NCBI GenBank assembly: GCA_015296085.1
Contig: DVDT01000098.1
Span: 20,192-84,191 of the forward strand
Source of the DNA: Trichormus sp. M33_DOE_039
GTDB taxonomy: Bacteria; Cyanobacteriota; Cyanobacteriia; Cyanobacteriales; Nostocaceae
Direction of reading: 5' to 3'
Length of the DNA: 64,000 bases
Shown: one piece after another, positions 9,963 to 18,919 of the stretch
Numbering within the stretch: the first letter of the stretch is position 1
How the letters are laid out: each line of letters starts with the position of its first letter
Notes under the pieces: generated by a model
Told to the model about the DNA's origin: nothing
Database searches by the model: none
The model's input: only the letters and a program-made list of their open reading frames with translations
Program-made: the position numbers and the translations under genes

Positions 9963-11690
9963 TCACCTTCTATTCTCTGGTCGGATACTACGATATTTGT
10001 CGGTGCGAATATTGGTGATCACTGTTTCAATCTGGCTTTTTGCTGCGCCTAAAGTAGCTAGGAGATGTGCGCCTAATTCTAAGGCGGCTTCAAATTCTGG
10101 TTGGACGACTTCCTTTGCTCCCATGTGTGTGAGGATGTCAATTTCATGATCGTGGTGCGATCGCACAATCACATCCAATTTAGGGGCGATCGCTAATGCC
10201 CGTTTGAGTAGTAATCTGGAACTAGCAGGATCAGGTAAGGCGATCGCTAGGGCTTTGGCAGTTTCTAAATGGGTTTTCTCTAGGACTAACTCGGAATCAG
10301 CATCGCCAAAAATGTAGGGGATGCGCTGCATTTTCAATCTTTGAATGGCGGCTTCACTGTTTTCAATGACTAAGACTACATATCCCTGATTGAGCAAAAT
10401 ATTGACAATTACTTGCCCAACTCTTCCGTAACCTGCAACTACAACATGACTACTAATGGTTTCTGGAATTGAAAGAATGTTAGGTTCGGTAAATTTTCGC
10501 AGTGATTTGGCAAAAAACGGTATCTGGGTGAGACTTTCTAGCAACTGCGGTGCAAGATTCAGTGATATGGGTGTCAGAACTAGTGTAATTGCTGTGGTTT
10601 CTAATAATAGAAGATAAGTCCTTTCAGGAATAAGTTGGAGTTGTAAACCAGCTAAAGCTAAGACAAAAGAAAACTCTCCAATCTGATTAATCCCCAAACT
10701 CGTCAGGATGGTAGTTTTGAGGGAATAGCCAAATTTTAAAATGATGGGCATCACCACAATTGCCTTACCTACCATGACTAGAGTTACTAGTCCTAAAACT
10801 AGCCCTAAATTTTGGATGAGTGCGACTGGATCAATCAGCATGCCAATGGAAGCAAAAAACAGACAAGCAAAGGTATCTCTTAAAGGTAAAATTTTGGCGA
10901 GGGCGTGATCTGCATGGTCAATTTCTGAAACCATTAACCCAGCTACAAATGCCCCCATTTCGATGGAAAGACCCAGTTTAGCTGTCACTAAAGCCACACC
11001 CAAACATAAAGCAATGACAGTCAGGACAAATAACTCTGTGCTTTCCGTAGCTGCCACGTTACTAATTAACCTCGGTACTATCCAACGACCGGAGGCGATC
11101 GCTAATGCTAAAAATAGCAAAACTTTTAGCAAAGAAATACCTAACACCCAAACAAGTCTTTCCGGTTGGTTGAGAGCAGGTAAAAAAGCTAACATTAAAC
11201 CCAAAGCTAAGTCCTGAGCAATTAAAATGGCCAGCATCACTTGACCGTGGAGTGTATTTGTTTCACCTCGTTCTGTCAAAGTTTTCAAGACTACTGCTGT
11301 GGAGGACAGGGAAAGAACCACCCCTAAAAAAATGCCTTGTGTCAAGTTCTCCACCCAGCCCAAAGTAATCGTTAAAAATGCCACCAAAGCTGTAGTTAGC
11401 CCAATTTGCAATAGGCTACCCTGAATAGCAATATCCTTGACCCGCTTCAACTCTGTTAAAGAAAATTCCACACCTAGGGCAAACAACAAAAAAGCTACAC
11501 CAATTGATGCTAGAGATTGAATCCGCGGTACATCACTTAATAGCTTTAAGCCATAAGGCCCTAAAGCCAATCCCGTCACTAAATAACCCAGCAAAACAGG
11601 TTGTCGCAGTCGATTAGCTAAGTATCCTCCTAATGCTGAAGCCCCTAGAACAGTTGTGAAGTCCAGAATCAAGCCATGTTCTGCTGCCAT
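9963..11690 (-). CDS. CPA2-family cation:proton antiporter with TrkA-N domain (KefB-like)
   Basis: 575 residues. Roughly the first 390 are highly hydrophobic and can form about 12 transmembrane helices of the Na+/H+ exchanger fold, including ILIAQDLALGLMLAF and LGLSIEMGAFVAGL, the latter with conserved acidic and glycine residues of CPA2 transporters. Residues about 413-530 are a soluble RCK/TrkA-N domain with a nucleotide-binding GYGRVG motif followed by an acidic residue (ENSE). These proteins exchange K+ or Na+ for protons across the inner or thylakoid membrane and are gated by nucleotide binding. The gene is monocistronic in appearance. Ion specificity cannot be read from sequence. Confidence 0.87.
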   Translation of the reverse strand: MAAEHGLILDFTTVLGASALGGYLANRLRQPVLLGYLVTGLALGPYGLKLLSDVPRIQSLASIGVAFLLFALGVEFSLTELKRVKDIAIQGSLLQIGLTTALVAFLTITLGWVENLTQGIFLGVVLSLSSTAVVLKTLTERGETNTLHGQVMLAILIAQDLALGLMLAFLPALNQPERLVWVLGISLLKVLLFLALAIASGRWIVPRLISNVAATESTELFVLTVIALCLGVALVTAKLGLSIEMGAFVAGLMVSEIDHADHALAKILPLRDTFACLFFASIGMLIDPVALIQNLGLVLGLVTLVMVGKAIVVMPIILKFGYSLKTTILTSLGINQIGEFSFVLALAGLQLQLIPERTYLLLLETTAITLVLTPISLNLAPQLLESLTQIPFFAKSLRKFTEPNILSIPETISSHVVVAGYGRVGQVIVNILLNQGYVVLVIENSEAAIQRLKMQRIPYIFGDADSELVLEKTHLETAKALAIALPDPASSRLLLKRALAIAPKLDVIVRSHHDHEIDILTHMGAKEVVQPEFEAALELGAHLLATLGAAKSQIETVITNIRTDKYRSIRPENRR

Positions 11691-12279
11691 ATTTCTTTGA
11701 GGTTAATTAACTAGTCAGTCTTGAAAATCTCTTCGCGTAAGTTCTGTTGTTACTGCATCTTTTTAATTTCAGCGTAAATGCAAACGTGAACTCATGGGCA
11801 GCATCACTTCAGACTGATTACACCAATGTCATGCCAACAGTTTTTTCTAAGGTTACTTTGACCCTAGTTGCAGTTAAACTAACACTATCCTTGGTAATAG
11901 ATAGCGGATTTTTTATTAATTAAAATAAATTAACGATTTCTGAGGAAAAGTCCCTTTTCTTATCGATGAGACACTCTGCGATCGCTTCGCTGCTATGTTA
12001 TGCACACAAAATATAGAAATCAAGGTATAGGTATCTAGTTAATTCATCATTAACTCGCATTTATCCCTCAATATCGCTGAGTATCTCACAATCCAATCTA
12101 GCCTTGCCTCTATATCAAAAGTTAGGCTAAAAAATCATGCTTGGTAGTGAGATACTTGACTAAGTTGGGGACATATCTTAAAAGGTAAACTCACTATGAA
12201 GTAGTGGCTAGAAAGGAAAAAAAGAAAAGCCAAAAGATTCGTTTCTTTTGACTTTATCAACGTCATACGCCCATTTATA
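11691..12279. other. Intergenic region, no gene recognised
   Basis: About 590 bases between the antiporter and GST genes, both on the minus strand. I found one HIP1 site (GCGATCGC near 11979) and A/T-rich sequence, but no ORF with coding character and no relic I could match. The antiporter promoter should lie at the low-coordinate end and any GST terminator at the high-coordinate end; neither is obvious. Confidence 0.4.
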
Positions 12280-12933
12280 CTAAAATTCGTACTGAGGAAT
12301 AACTGCTTCTTCATTTTTAGCTGCTGCTATCCATTCTTGCACTGTTGGTAGTGCTAAAATTGTGTCTACATAACTTTGACAAACAGCATTCAATTGCACA
12401 TCATAAGTTACAAATCGCAGGACAACAGGGGCAAAAAAAGCATCTGCAATGGTAAATTGACCAAGCAAAAAACTGCCATCAAATCCAAATTTCTGACGTG
12501 CTTCTTGCCAAATAGCCATAATCCGGTCAATATCTTGTTGTACGCTAGGTGTTAAGCCTTTACCTGGATATTTAGCGCGGCAATTCATGGGCATATTTTG
12601 GCGGAGATTGAGAAATCCTGAGTGCATTTCTGCACTAATCGAACGAGCAAATGCTCTTGCTGTTTGATTACTCGGCCACCAGTGTAATGAGGGAAATAGT
12701 TCAGCTAGGTATTCACAAATAGCTAGAGAATCCCATACTATTTGATGATCATGCAGTAGTACAGGCACTTTTGCAGAAGGTGAATATTGGCGAATCTGAT
12801 CTGCCGATTCGGTGCTGCCAAGTATAATTTGAGTTTCATGAAACTGCAACCCTAGCTGCTTCATCGCCAACCAAGGACGGAGTGACCAAGATGAATAATT
12901 CTTATTACCAATTACCAGAGTGAGTGCTGTCAT
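12280..12933 (-). CDS. Glutathione S-transferase family protein
   Basis: 217 residues from the ATG at 12933 (MTALTLVIGNKNYSSWSLRP). The N-terminal thioredoxin-fold half carries NYSSWSLRPW, with serine at the usual GST catalytic position, then AKVPVL and the conserved DSLAICEYLAE segment that contacts the glutathione gamma-glutamyl group. The all-helical C-terminal half contains FTIADAFFAPVVLRF with the conserved N-capping aspartate. Predicted to conjugate or isomerise electrophilic substrates with glutathione. A longer in-frame extension to 13053 is possible but lacks family similarity. The ATG overlaps the 3' end of the upstream small gene by 29 bases, suggesting co-transcription. Confidence 0.85.
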   Translation of the reverse strand: MTALTLVIGNKNYSSWSLRPWLAMKQLGLQFHETQIILGSTESADQIRQYSPSAKVPVLLHDHQIVWDSLAICEYLAELFPSLHWWPSNQTARAFARSISAEMHSGFLNLRQNMPMNCRAKYPGKGLTPSVQQDIDRIMAIWQEARQKFGFDGSFLLGQFTIADAFFAPVVLRFVTYDVQLNAVCQSYVDTILALPTVQEWIAAAKNEEAVIPQYEF

Positions 12934-13234
12934 ATGTTTGGTATCTATAAGTCTGTTCAATCCACATCCGAATATCCACTTCTGAACCCGAAGCAAAAGA
13001 CTGACCTGTTGCACGGTCATAGGCTTGCCAGTATTTATTCCCATGACGGTCAACCTTTTGATTAACCTGAATTTCGTTGGGATCTGGCAGCACGATTTTT
13101 GCTATTTTTTGCCAAATTCTTTGTATAAATTCCTGAACAAATTTGTGTCTAAATATTATCTTAGTGGGTGTTTCTATGCCTTTAGATTGTAGACACCTGA
13201 TATCATCTTGCATAAGATTATTCCTGATTCTCAT
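12905..13234 (-). CDS. Small conserved hypothetical protein
   Basis: 109 residues (or 102 from a second ATG at 13213). The C-terminal half, QVNQKVDRHGNKYWQAYDRATGQSF (split across about residues 57-81) and the following DIRMWIEQTYR, looks like a folded small domain with alternating polar and aromatic residues. No transmembrane segment or catalytic motif is visible. The 3' end overlaps the start of the GST gene, so the two are probably translated from one mRNA. Function not recognised. Confidence 0.55.
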   Translation of the reverse strand: MRIRNNLMQDDIRCLQSKGIETPTKIIFRHKFVQEFIQRIWQKIAKIVLPDPNEIQVNQKVDRHGNKYWQAYDRATGQSFASGSEVDIRMWIEQTYRYQTYDSTHSGNW

Positions 13235-13423
13235 TCAGTAGATATCACTTTAACAACGTCTCTATTGGTAATCAAATCATGACTTGTATAGCTTCCATAA
13301 ATGATATTTATAGAAGTAAAAAGGTATCAGAATCAAGAATATAGAAGAGCGTAAAATTTTCTTAAATTATTCTGAAACAAGCATTAAGTCAATTACTGTA
13401 TAAATTAAACTTACCAATTGTCC

Positions 13424-14314
13424 ATGAAAATTTCCCAACTTCGCGCCGTAGTTGCAGTAGCGGAGCGCGGCAATTTTAGTGAAGCAGCGTTAGAATTACA
13501 GCTTACCCAACCGGCGATTAGTCATGCGATCGCTACTTTAGAAGAAGAATTAGGTGTACCATTATTTGCTAGAGGTCGTTATGGTGCAGTTTTGACACCT
13601 GCGGGGGAGCGAATTTTACATCATGCGCGTCAGGCCATACAGCATCTAGAGATGATGCAACAGGAAGCTAACCTACACCGGGGGTTACATGGTGGTCATG
13701 TGCGCATAGCTTCCTTTCGGAGTGTAGCAACTCATTTATTACCAAAAGCGATCGCGCAGTTTCATGACCAATTCCCAGACATTGCTGTTACTATTATCGA
13801 AGGTCTTTCTTATTTAGAAGTAGAACAATGTTTGCGGGAAGGACGAGCTGATTTAGGCATTACCTATCTACCCACCAGCGATGAATTTGAAGCCTGGGAA
13901 ATGGTTCGCGATGAGTATGTAGCATTACTCCCACCAAAGGCACATATTAGCGGGTTAAAAATTACTTGGGAAGATATAAACGCATATTCACCAGTCATGC
14001 TTGCTTGCTTACCTTGTGGACGATCTTTACATCATCACTTAAAGCAAGAAGCACCCTTCATCAACACTACCAGCAATATTCAAGAAGATTCAACTATTGT
14101 TAGCTTAGTAAATCAAGGATTAAGCGCAGCCATTCTACCTCGTCTAGCAGCAGTACCAATTCCTTCAGAAGTGCAAGTCTATAGCTTACCTCAGCCATTA
14201 GAAAGGGTGATGGGAGTGGCTGTCTTATCTCATTCTTTACATATTCCAGCAGTGTTTAAATTTCTAGAGATGCTCAAAGAATTCGATTTTTACACTTTGG
14301 CTAAATCTACCTAG
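13424..14314 (+). CDS. LysR-family transcriptional regulator
   Basis: 296 residues from the ATG at 13424. The N-terminal winged helix-turn-helix is canonical: ISQLRAVVAVAERGNFSEAA, then LQLTQPAISHAIATLEEELG. A linker helix (ERILHHARQAIQHLE) follows, then a two-lobed periplasmic-binding-like effector domain from about residue 90, with GGHVRIASF, DLGITYLP and GLSAAILPRLA. Expected to bind DNA as a tetramer and respond to an unidentified small molecule. It is divergent from the small hypothetical/GST pair (about 190 bases between starts), so that pair is a plausible target. No Shine-Dalgarno is evident. Confidence 0.9.
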   Translation: MKISQLRAVVAVAERGNFSEAALELQLTQPAISHAIATLEEELGVPLFARGRYGAVLTPAGERILHHARQAIQHLEMMQQEANLHRGLHGGHVRIASFRSVATHLLPKAIAQFHDQFPDIAVTIIEGLSYLEVEQCLREGRADLGITYLPTSDEFEAWEMVRDEYVALLPPKAHISGLKITWEDINAYSPVMLACLPCGRSLHHHLKQEAPFINTTSNIQEDSTIVSLVNQGLSAAILPRLAAVPIPSEVQVYSLPQPLERVMGVAVLSHSLHIPAVFKFLEMLKEFDFYTLAKST

Positions 14315-14450
14315 CTGAATTCGGCATCGAGTAAATTTAGATTAGGGTGTTTCATAGCTTGTTCCTAAAGCATGAGAAGATTAATGATGTGTTAGGTTGT
14401 AATATGATGTCAAATTGAAAATTCAACTATTGACTTATCTATTCTTACTC

Positions 14451-14861
14451 ATGAGCTATCAAGTTGTTTATCAATTAACAGAAAAACAAACTGCTGAATT
14501 AGTCGATTTATATCAAAAGGAATTTTGGAGTAAAAACCGCAAATACCCAGACGTAATTAGAATGCTAGCTGCGTCAGATATCAATATTGGTCTAATAGAT
14601 GAAAATCAGCAATTGATTGGTTTTACTCGTGTCCTGACTGATTTTGTTTACAGAGCAACTATCTATGATGTAATTATCAAAGATGCCCATAGAAAGAAGG
14701 GCTTAGGTGCTAAATTGATGGATGCAGTGCTATCTCATCCTCAACTCAGCACAGTTGAAAATATAGCTCTTTATTGTTTACCAGAGATGATACCGTTTTA
14801 TGAGCGTTGGGGCTTCAAAACAAATGTCAATAACTTAGATTTGATGTTTAGATATAGCTAA
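14451..14861 (+). CDS. GNAT-family N-acetyltransferase
   Basis: 136 residues from the ATG at 14451 (MSYQVVYQLTEKQ). The GNAT core is clear: ATIYDVIIKDAHRKKGLGAK holds the acetyl-CoA binding motif (RKKGLGAKL), preceded by a beta-strand pair ending IGFTRVLTDF and followed by ALYCLPEMIPFYERWGFK. It resembles small cytoplasmic acetyltransferases annotated near arylalkylamine or sialic-acid-type GNATs, but the substrate is unknown. An upstream in-frame TTG at 14415 would add a hydrophobic stretch not typical of the family. Confidence 0.82.
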   Translation: MSYQVVYQLTEKQTAELVDLYQKEFWSKNRKYPDVIRMLAASDINIGLIDENQQLIGFTRVLTDFVYRATIYDVIIKDAHRKKGLGAKLMDAVLSHPQLSTVENIALYCLPEMIPFYERWGFKTNVNNLDLMFRYS

Positions 14862-14980
14862 TTATTTGTAAGCTAGGCAGTGAGGAGAAAGAAAATTGTT
14901 AAATCTACAGCCATAATTTAGTTCAGCAATGTCAGCTAAACTCAAAGATTTTTCTTTCAAGCCCAAATACAAAATTGATA

Positions 14981-15931
14981 TTACCTTGGGACTGGGACTT
15001 GATTCATCACAGATGCAATTACGGAATCGATTTGTAAACCATCCAGCATAGCTTCAGGTTTGAGAATCAAACGATGGCGCAATAGAGGTGATGCAACTGC
15101 TTTGATATCATCTGGAGTCACAAAATCTCGTCCAGCTAACCACGCCGCCGCTTGAGCAGTCTGTAACCAAGCACCAGCAGCACGGGGAGACGCACCCAAG
15201 GCTAAATCAACAGACTGACGCGATGCTCTCACTAACGCTAACAAGTAGTCAATAATCACCTCTGATACCTTCACACCTTTTACTGCTTGTCGAGCTTGTA
15301 AGATTTCTTCTACTGTTGTGATTGCTTGCAAACGGTTAATATCTAAGCGTTTCCCAGCAAAACCAGCCTGACGATTTAATAACATTTGCTTTTCGGCGGC
15401 TTGGTCTGGATAATCTACCACTAGTTTGAATAAAAATCGGTCTAGTTGTGCTTCTGGTAAAGGATAAGTCCCCTCAAATTCTAGAGGGTTTTGTGTGGCA
15501 ATCACCCAAAATAAATCCGGCAATGGTAAGCTTTCACCGTCTAAAGTCACTTGCATTTCTTCCATTGCTTCTAACAAAGCGGCTTGAGTCTTGGGGGGAG
15601 TACGGTTAATTTCGTCAGCTAGTAGAACTTCGGTAAAAACTGGCCCCTTTTTCAAAGTGAAACTGCGACTATTTAAGTCAAAAATATTTGTCCCAGTAAT
15701 ATCTGAAGGTAAAACATCTGGTGTTAACTGCACACGGCGAAACTCTGCTTGAATAAGCTGCGCTAATACTTTGACGAGGAGAGTCTTACCAGTTCCTGGT
15801 ACACCTTCTAAAATGATGTGTCCACCAGATAATAGTGCAACGAGTAGTTGCTGTACTAGGCTGGCTTGTCCGACGATGATTTGGTTAAGTTTTTCGCCAA
15901 GGTGAATTAAGACTGGACGGGTTTCGCTCAT
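14981..15931 (-). CDS. MoxR-family AAA+ ATPase
   Basis: 316 residues from the ATG at 15931 (MSETRPVLIHLGEKLN). Walker A is EGVPGTGKTLL (about 42-52), Walker B is VLLADEINRTPP with a downstream sensor 1 region (FWVIATQNPLEFEGTYPLPE), and the arginine-containing lid domain follows (LALGASPRAAGAWLQTA, DDIKAVASPLLRHRL). MoxR ATPases act as chaperones for assembly or metal insertion of partner proteins, often with VWA, DUF58, DUF4129 and DUF4350 partners. DUF4350 and DUF4129 genes occur on the same strand at 18920-20649, but two lectin-like genes on the other strand separate them. An upstream start at 16063 would add an atypical hydrophobic N-terminus. Confidence 0.88.
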   Translation of the reverse strand: MSETRPVLIHLGEKLNQIIVGQASLVQQLLVALLSGGHIILEGVPGTGKTLLVKVLAQLIQAEFRRVQLTPDVLPSDITGTNIFDLNSRSFTLKKGPVFTEVLLADEINRTPPKTQAALLEAMEEMQVTLDGESLPLPDLFWVIATQNPLEFEGTYPLPEAQLDRFLFKLVVDYPDQAAEKQMLLNRQAGFAGKRLDINRLQAITTVEEILQARQAVKGVKVSEVIIDYLLALVRASRQSVDLALGASPRAAGAWLQTAQAAAWLAGRDFVTPDDIKAVASPLLRHRLILKPEAMLDGLQIDSVIASVMNQVPVPR

Positions 15932-16594
15932 AAGTTTTAGTGAAGAAAGGGGAAAAGGGGAAAGGGAAGTTATACTTACCAAACCGAATGTAAAAATTGC
16001 AGTTACAATTATGGCTGCTGTTAGGTCAGTATATTGTGTAACTTTGCATAAATTATGAATCAATTAAATACAAACAGTAGAAACACGATCAATTAGATGT
16101 AGCTGTTCTGTGCAAAGGAGTAACCTGAAGCATTTTTGTGTTGGTAAGCAGACAGGGGAAACGCATCTAAATTTTGACCAAGTGGTAAGTAGAGGTGTCT
16201 TCTAAATAGTACATATAAACTATATAGCTAGTTATATCTACCGCAATACTCCCTCTACGCTCAAAAATGATATTCTCCCTTTTTATGTTTTAAATGTCTT
16301 AAATGTCTTAACTATCTCTTGTTATTTTTCAAGTAATTCTTTAATTCTCTTAACTGTCCTTGCATTTTTAATAATAAACCTGGAATATATCTACAAGATT
16401 TAAAGCAATTTCCGCTCACATATTTATCTATTTCTCGACCAATCATATCCAACAGATATCATTGAAACCCTGCAATATTGTTTGCCTCAAACTAACATTT
16501 TGTGGCGAATTATTGTGCTGATTTAGTTTTGCAGTGGCAAAGAGTGAGCAAGCTTTATTCATGTTCAAAATTAAGTAAGTTCAGGATTTAAAAC
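15932..16594. other. Intergenic region upstream of lectin-like gene
   Basis: About 660 bases, A/T-rich, between the divergent MoxR and lectin-like genes. A near-direct repeat TTAAATGTCTTAAATGTCTTAA occurs around 16290-16310. A readable but unlikely N-terminal extension of the MoxR frame runs to 16063. No other coding, tRNA or transposon signature was seen. Confidence 0.4.
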
Positions 16595-17485
16595 ATGGTA
16601 ACTACACCTTTACCAACAACATCAACTACCAATGGAACCAGCAGTACACAAGTAACTACCGTCACCACAGTTGCTAAAATTGCGTCAGGTAAAACTAAGC
16701 CAGGTGCAACCAATTGGCAAGTAAATGGTGGTAGTGGGATTTTGGTAGATGTTGACACTAGTACTGCTGGATTTAGCAGAACACCAATCTACGTTACCTC
16801 AATTGGTGGCGATGCCTGGCATTGGGGAACCACTGGAGGTAGTTCTGTTTACAACGCCACAGAAAAAGGCTTTCGTATAGAGATCAGGTTTGAAGGAGAC
16901 TTCTCTTCGGGCGCAGCTCTTACACCAGAAAAAGCTAATGAGTATAAATGGCATGTCAATTGGATTGCTATTGAGCCTTGGTTGGAAGAAGGACAATTAT
17001 CTAGCACTCAAACATCTTCTACTGCTACTACAACAACCCCAGCATCTACAGTTCCATCTGTTGGAAAATACTACTATCTAATTGCTAAACACAGCAATAA
17101 AGCTTTAGATGTCCAAGCTGCTAGTACTGCTGATGGAGGTAATGTCCAACAATACACCAAAAATTCAGTACCTCAGCAACACTGGCAATTACAAGATGCT
17201 GGTGGTGGCTATTACTACCTCGTCGCCAAACATAGCGGCAAAGCTTTAAATGTAGTAGGTGGTAGTCAGGATGATGGAGCCAATGCCACACAATGGTCAA
17301 AGCAAGATCGCGATTACTTCAAATGGCAATTACAAGATGCTGGTGATGGCTATTTCTACCTCATCGCCAAACATAGTGGCAAAGCTTTAGATGTCTATAA
17401 TCTTTCTACTGCTGATGCAGGCAATGTCCTCCAATGGACTAAAAACGGAAAGGATAACCAAAAATGGAAATTTGTTCCAGTGTAG
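16595..17485 (+). CDS. Lectin: H-type-lectin-like domain plus ricin-type beta-trefoil
   Basis: 296 residues. Residues 1-25 are Thr/Ser-rich. About 35-130 form a beta-rich domain containing IYVTSIGGDAWHWGTTGGSS, KGFRIEIRFEG and WHVNWIAIEPW, a layout like H-type lectins. A Thr/Ser linker follows, then a beta-trefoil at about 148-296 with three clear repeats of the form YYLIAKHSNKALDV...QQHWQLQDAG (QxW motifs: QHWQL, FKWQL, QKWKF). Such proteins bind sugars or polysaccharides. No signal peptide is visible, so export would need a non-classical route or it acts inside the cell. An AGGA element precedes the ATG. It neighbours a second lectin-like gene. Confidence 0.8.
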   Translation: MVTTPLPTTSTTNGTSSTQVTTVTTVAKIASGKTKPGATNWQVNGGSGILVDVDTSTAGFSRTPIYVTSIGGDAWHWGTTGGSSVYNATEKGFRIEIRFEGDFSSGAALTPEKANEYKWHVNWIAIEPWLEEGQLSSTQTSSTATTTTPASTVPSVGKYYYLIAKHSNKALDVQAASTADGGNVQQYTKNSVPQQHWQLQDAGGGYYYLVAKHSGKALNVVGGSQDDGANATQWSKQDRDYFKWQLQDAGDGYFYLIAKHSGKALDVYNLSTADAGNVLQWTKNGKDNQKWKFVPV

Positions 17486-17807
17486 TTAACTTCTCAACAA
17501 GGTGTTAACAGAGGGATGATGAAATGCCATGTTCGCTAAATGTTTAGTCTTCCGCGTTTGTTAAGTCTAGACATTAGCGACAGGCAACATCATCCTGCAA
17601 ATTTAGCAGCAAGAATCACAGTTTGTCTGTCTGTATGTGAGCTTGGGAGACTTGGGATTTCCTCTATGATTGGGAAACGAGGTTTGGAGAAGGTTAGCAC
17701 TTAGCAAATATAATTCTCGGCTACGTAGGCAAAGCCTATGTAGGCTTACGAAAGCCAATTTACTCATTTCTAAAATTACAAATATTTTACACACAACAAA
17801 GGAAGCT
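17486..17807. other. Intergenic region between the two lectin-like genes
   Basis: About 320 bases. It contains the direct/inverted motif CTACGTAGGCAAAGCCTATGTAGGC at about 17721-17745 (TAGGC repeats able to fold). A good ribosome binding site (AAAGGAAG, 17799-17806) immediately precedes the downstream ATG at 17808 and decides that start. No gene recognised. Confidence 0.45.
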
Positions 17808-18752
17808 ATGGATTTACAGAGTCATCAAAACTTAGAACAACGTGTTGGGATTATTGATGTTTTAGACGCAGATCGTCAAAGCAACACTTGGCATAACATA
17901 ACATTCGATGTGCCTTTTGCTGAAGACAAGAAAGTGGTGATTGTGCCTATGGTTCAAACCTACAACGGCTTTGAGACACCGGGCTTGAGAATTCAAAACG
18001 TGAGCCGTTTGGGTTTTGACATCCGCATAGATGAAGTCATCGGTACTAACAATAATCTATCTGATGGATATCATGTACCTGAAGTTGTCGGCTGGATTGC
18101 CTATGGATTTGTTCCCGTAACAGCAGATCAATTACCACAACTAGATTATCAACCAAAATTAGCAGAAGCGACATACACTCGCGCACAAGAAGCATCATAC
18201 ACTCCCGCCACCGTAGAGCCAGCAACACAAGAAGCATCATACACTCCCGCATCAGTAGAGCCAGCAACACAAGAAGCATCATACACTCCCGCCACCGTAG
18301 AACCAGCAACACAAGAAGCATCATACACTCCGGCATCAGTAGAGCCGGCAAGGCAAGAAGCTATATACGCTCCCGCCACCGTAGAACCAGCAACACAAGA
18401 AGCATCATACACTCCGGCATCAGTAGAACCAGCAACACAGGGAGATGTGTACACTCCGGCACAAGAAGCATCATATACTTCTGCATCTGGGGAAGCTACG
18501 TACAATAATTCAATGTCAGGGGAAGCAACAGCCACTCCCGTACAAGAAGCAACATACACTCCTGCATTTGGGGATGGGGAATTAACATATACTCGTACAC
18601 CTGAAGAAATTGCTTACATTCCAGCACCTGGTGAATTAGCATACACTTCCACACCGAAGGAAGCCACATATACTTCTGGACAAGATGGATATTATACTGC
18701 CAACATCTGGCAAACAGATGGGGAATCTACATATACTGTCAGTGTCTGGTAG
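17808..18752 (+). CDS. H-type-lectin-like protein with 14-residue tandem repeats
   Basis: 314 residues from the ATG at 17808, chosen because AAAGGAAG lies just upstream. Residues about 10-105 form an H-type-lectin-like beta domain: WHNITFDVPFAEDKKVVIVP, GLRIQNVSRLGFDIRIDEV and HVPEVVGWIAYG. From residue 128 the protein is repetitive: six units of EASYTPA(T/S)VEPATQ (14 residues, 42 bp), then degenerate EA-x-YT-x-A units to the end. The tail is rich in Glu, Ala, Tyr, Thr and Pro and probably extended. No signal peptide is seen. Likely a carbohydrate-binding protein with a spacer or adhesive tail; function inferred only from the domain. Confidence 0.72.
   Translation: MDLQSHQNLEQRVGIIDVLDADRQSNTWHNITFDVPFAEDKKVVIVPMVQTYNGFETPGLRIQNVSRLGFDIRIDEVIGTNNNLSDGYHVPEVVGWIAYGFVPVTADQLPQLDYQPKLAEATYTRAQEASYTPATVEPATQEASYTPASVEPATQEASYTPATVEPATQEASYTPASVEPARQEAIYAPATVEPATQEASYTPASVEPATQGDVYTPAQEASYTSASGEATYNNSMSGEATATPVQEATYTPAFGDGELTYTRTPEEIAYIPAPGELAYTSTPKEATYTSGQDGYYTANIWQTDGESTYTVSVW
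18189..18440 (+). repeat. 42-bp in-frame tandem repeat
   Basis: Six consecutive 42-bp units encode EASYTPATVEPATQ or EASYTPASVEPATQ, alternating ACCGTAGAGCCA and TCAGTAGAGCCA versions. Units 1/3 and 2/4 are nearly identical at the DNA level, suggesting duplication as an 84-bp double unit. Because 42 is divisible by three, changes in copy number would keep the reading frame. Confidence 0.9.
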
Positions 18753-18919
18753 CAGCATAAACTCTAATATTTTGGGAAGCCGCATACATCTAGCTAATTA
18801 AGTCGCTGAGGAAAAGTAGTAATAACATGGGTAACTACGATTAACCAAATCTGGCGGTCGCTAACAAAATACAGAATACAATCATTGAAAAGAGAACAGG
18901 TATTAGGGAATAGAATCTT

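Noticed and set aside
18189..18440. CRISPR-like or noncoding direct repeats
   Set aside because: Units are in frame within a gene having a good ribosome binding site, and there are no spacers.
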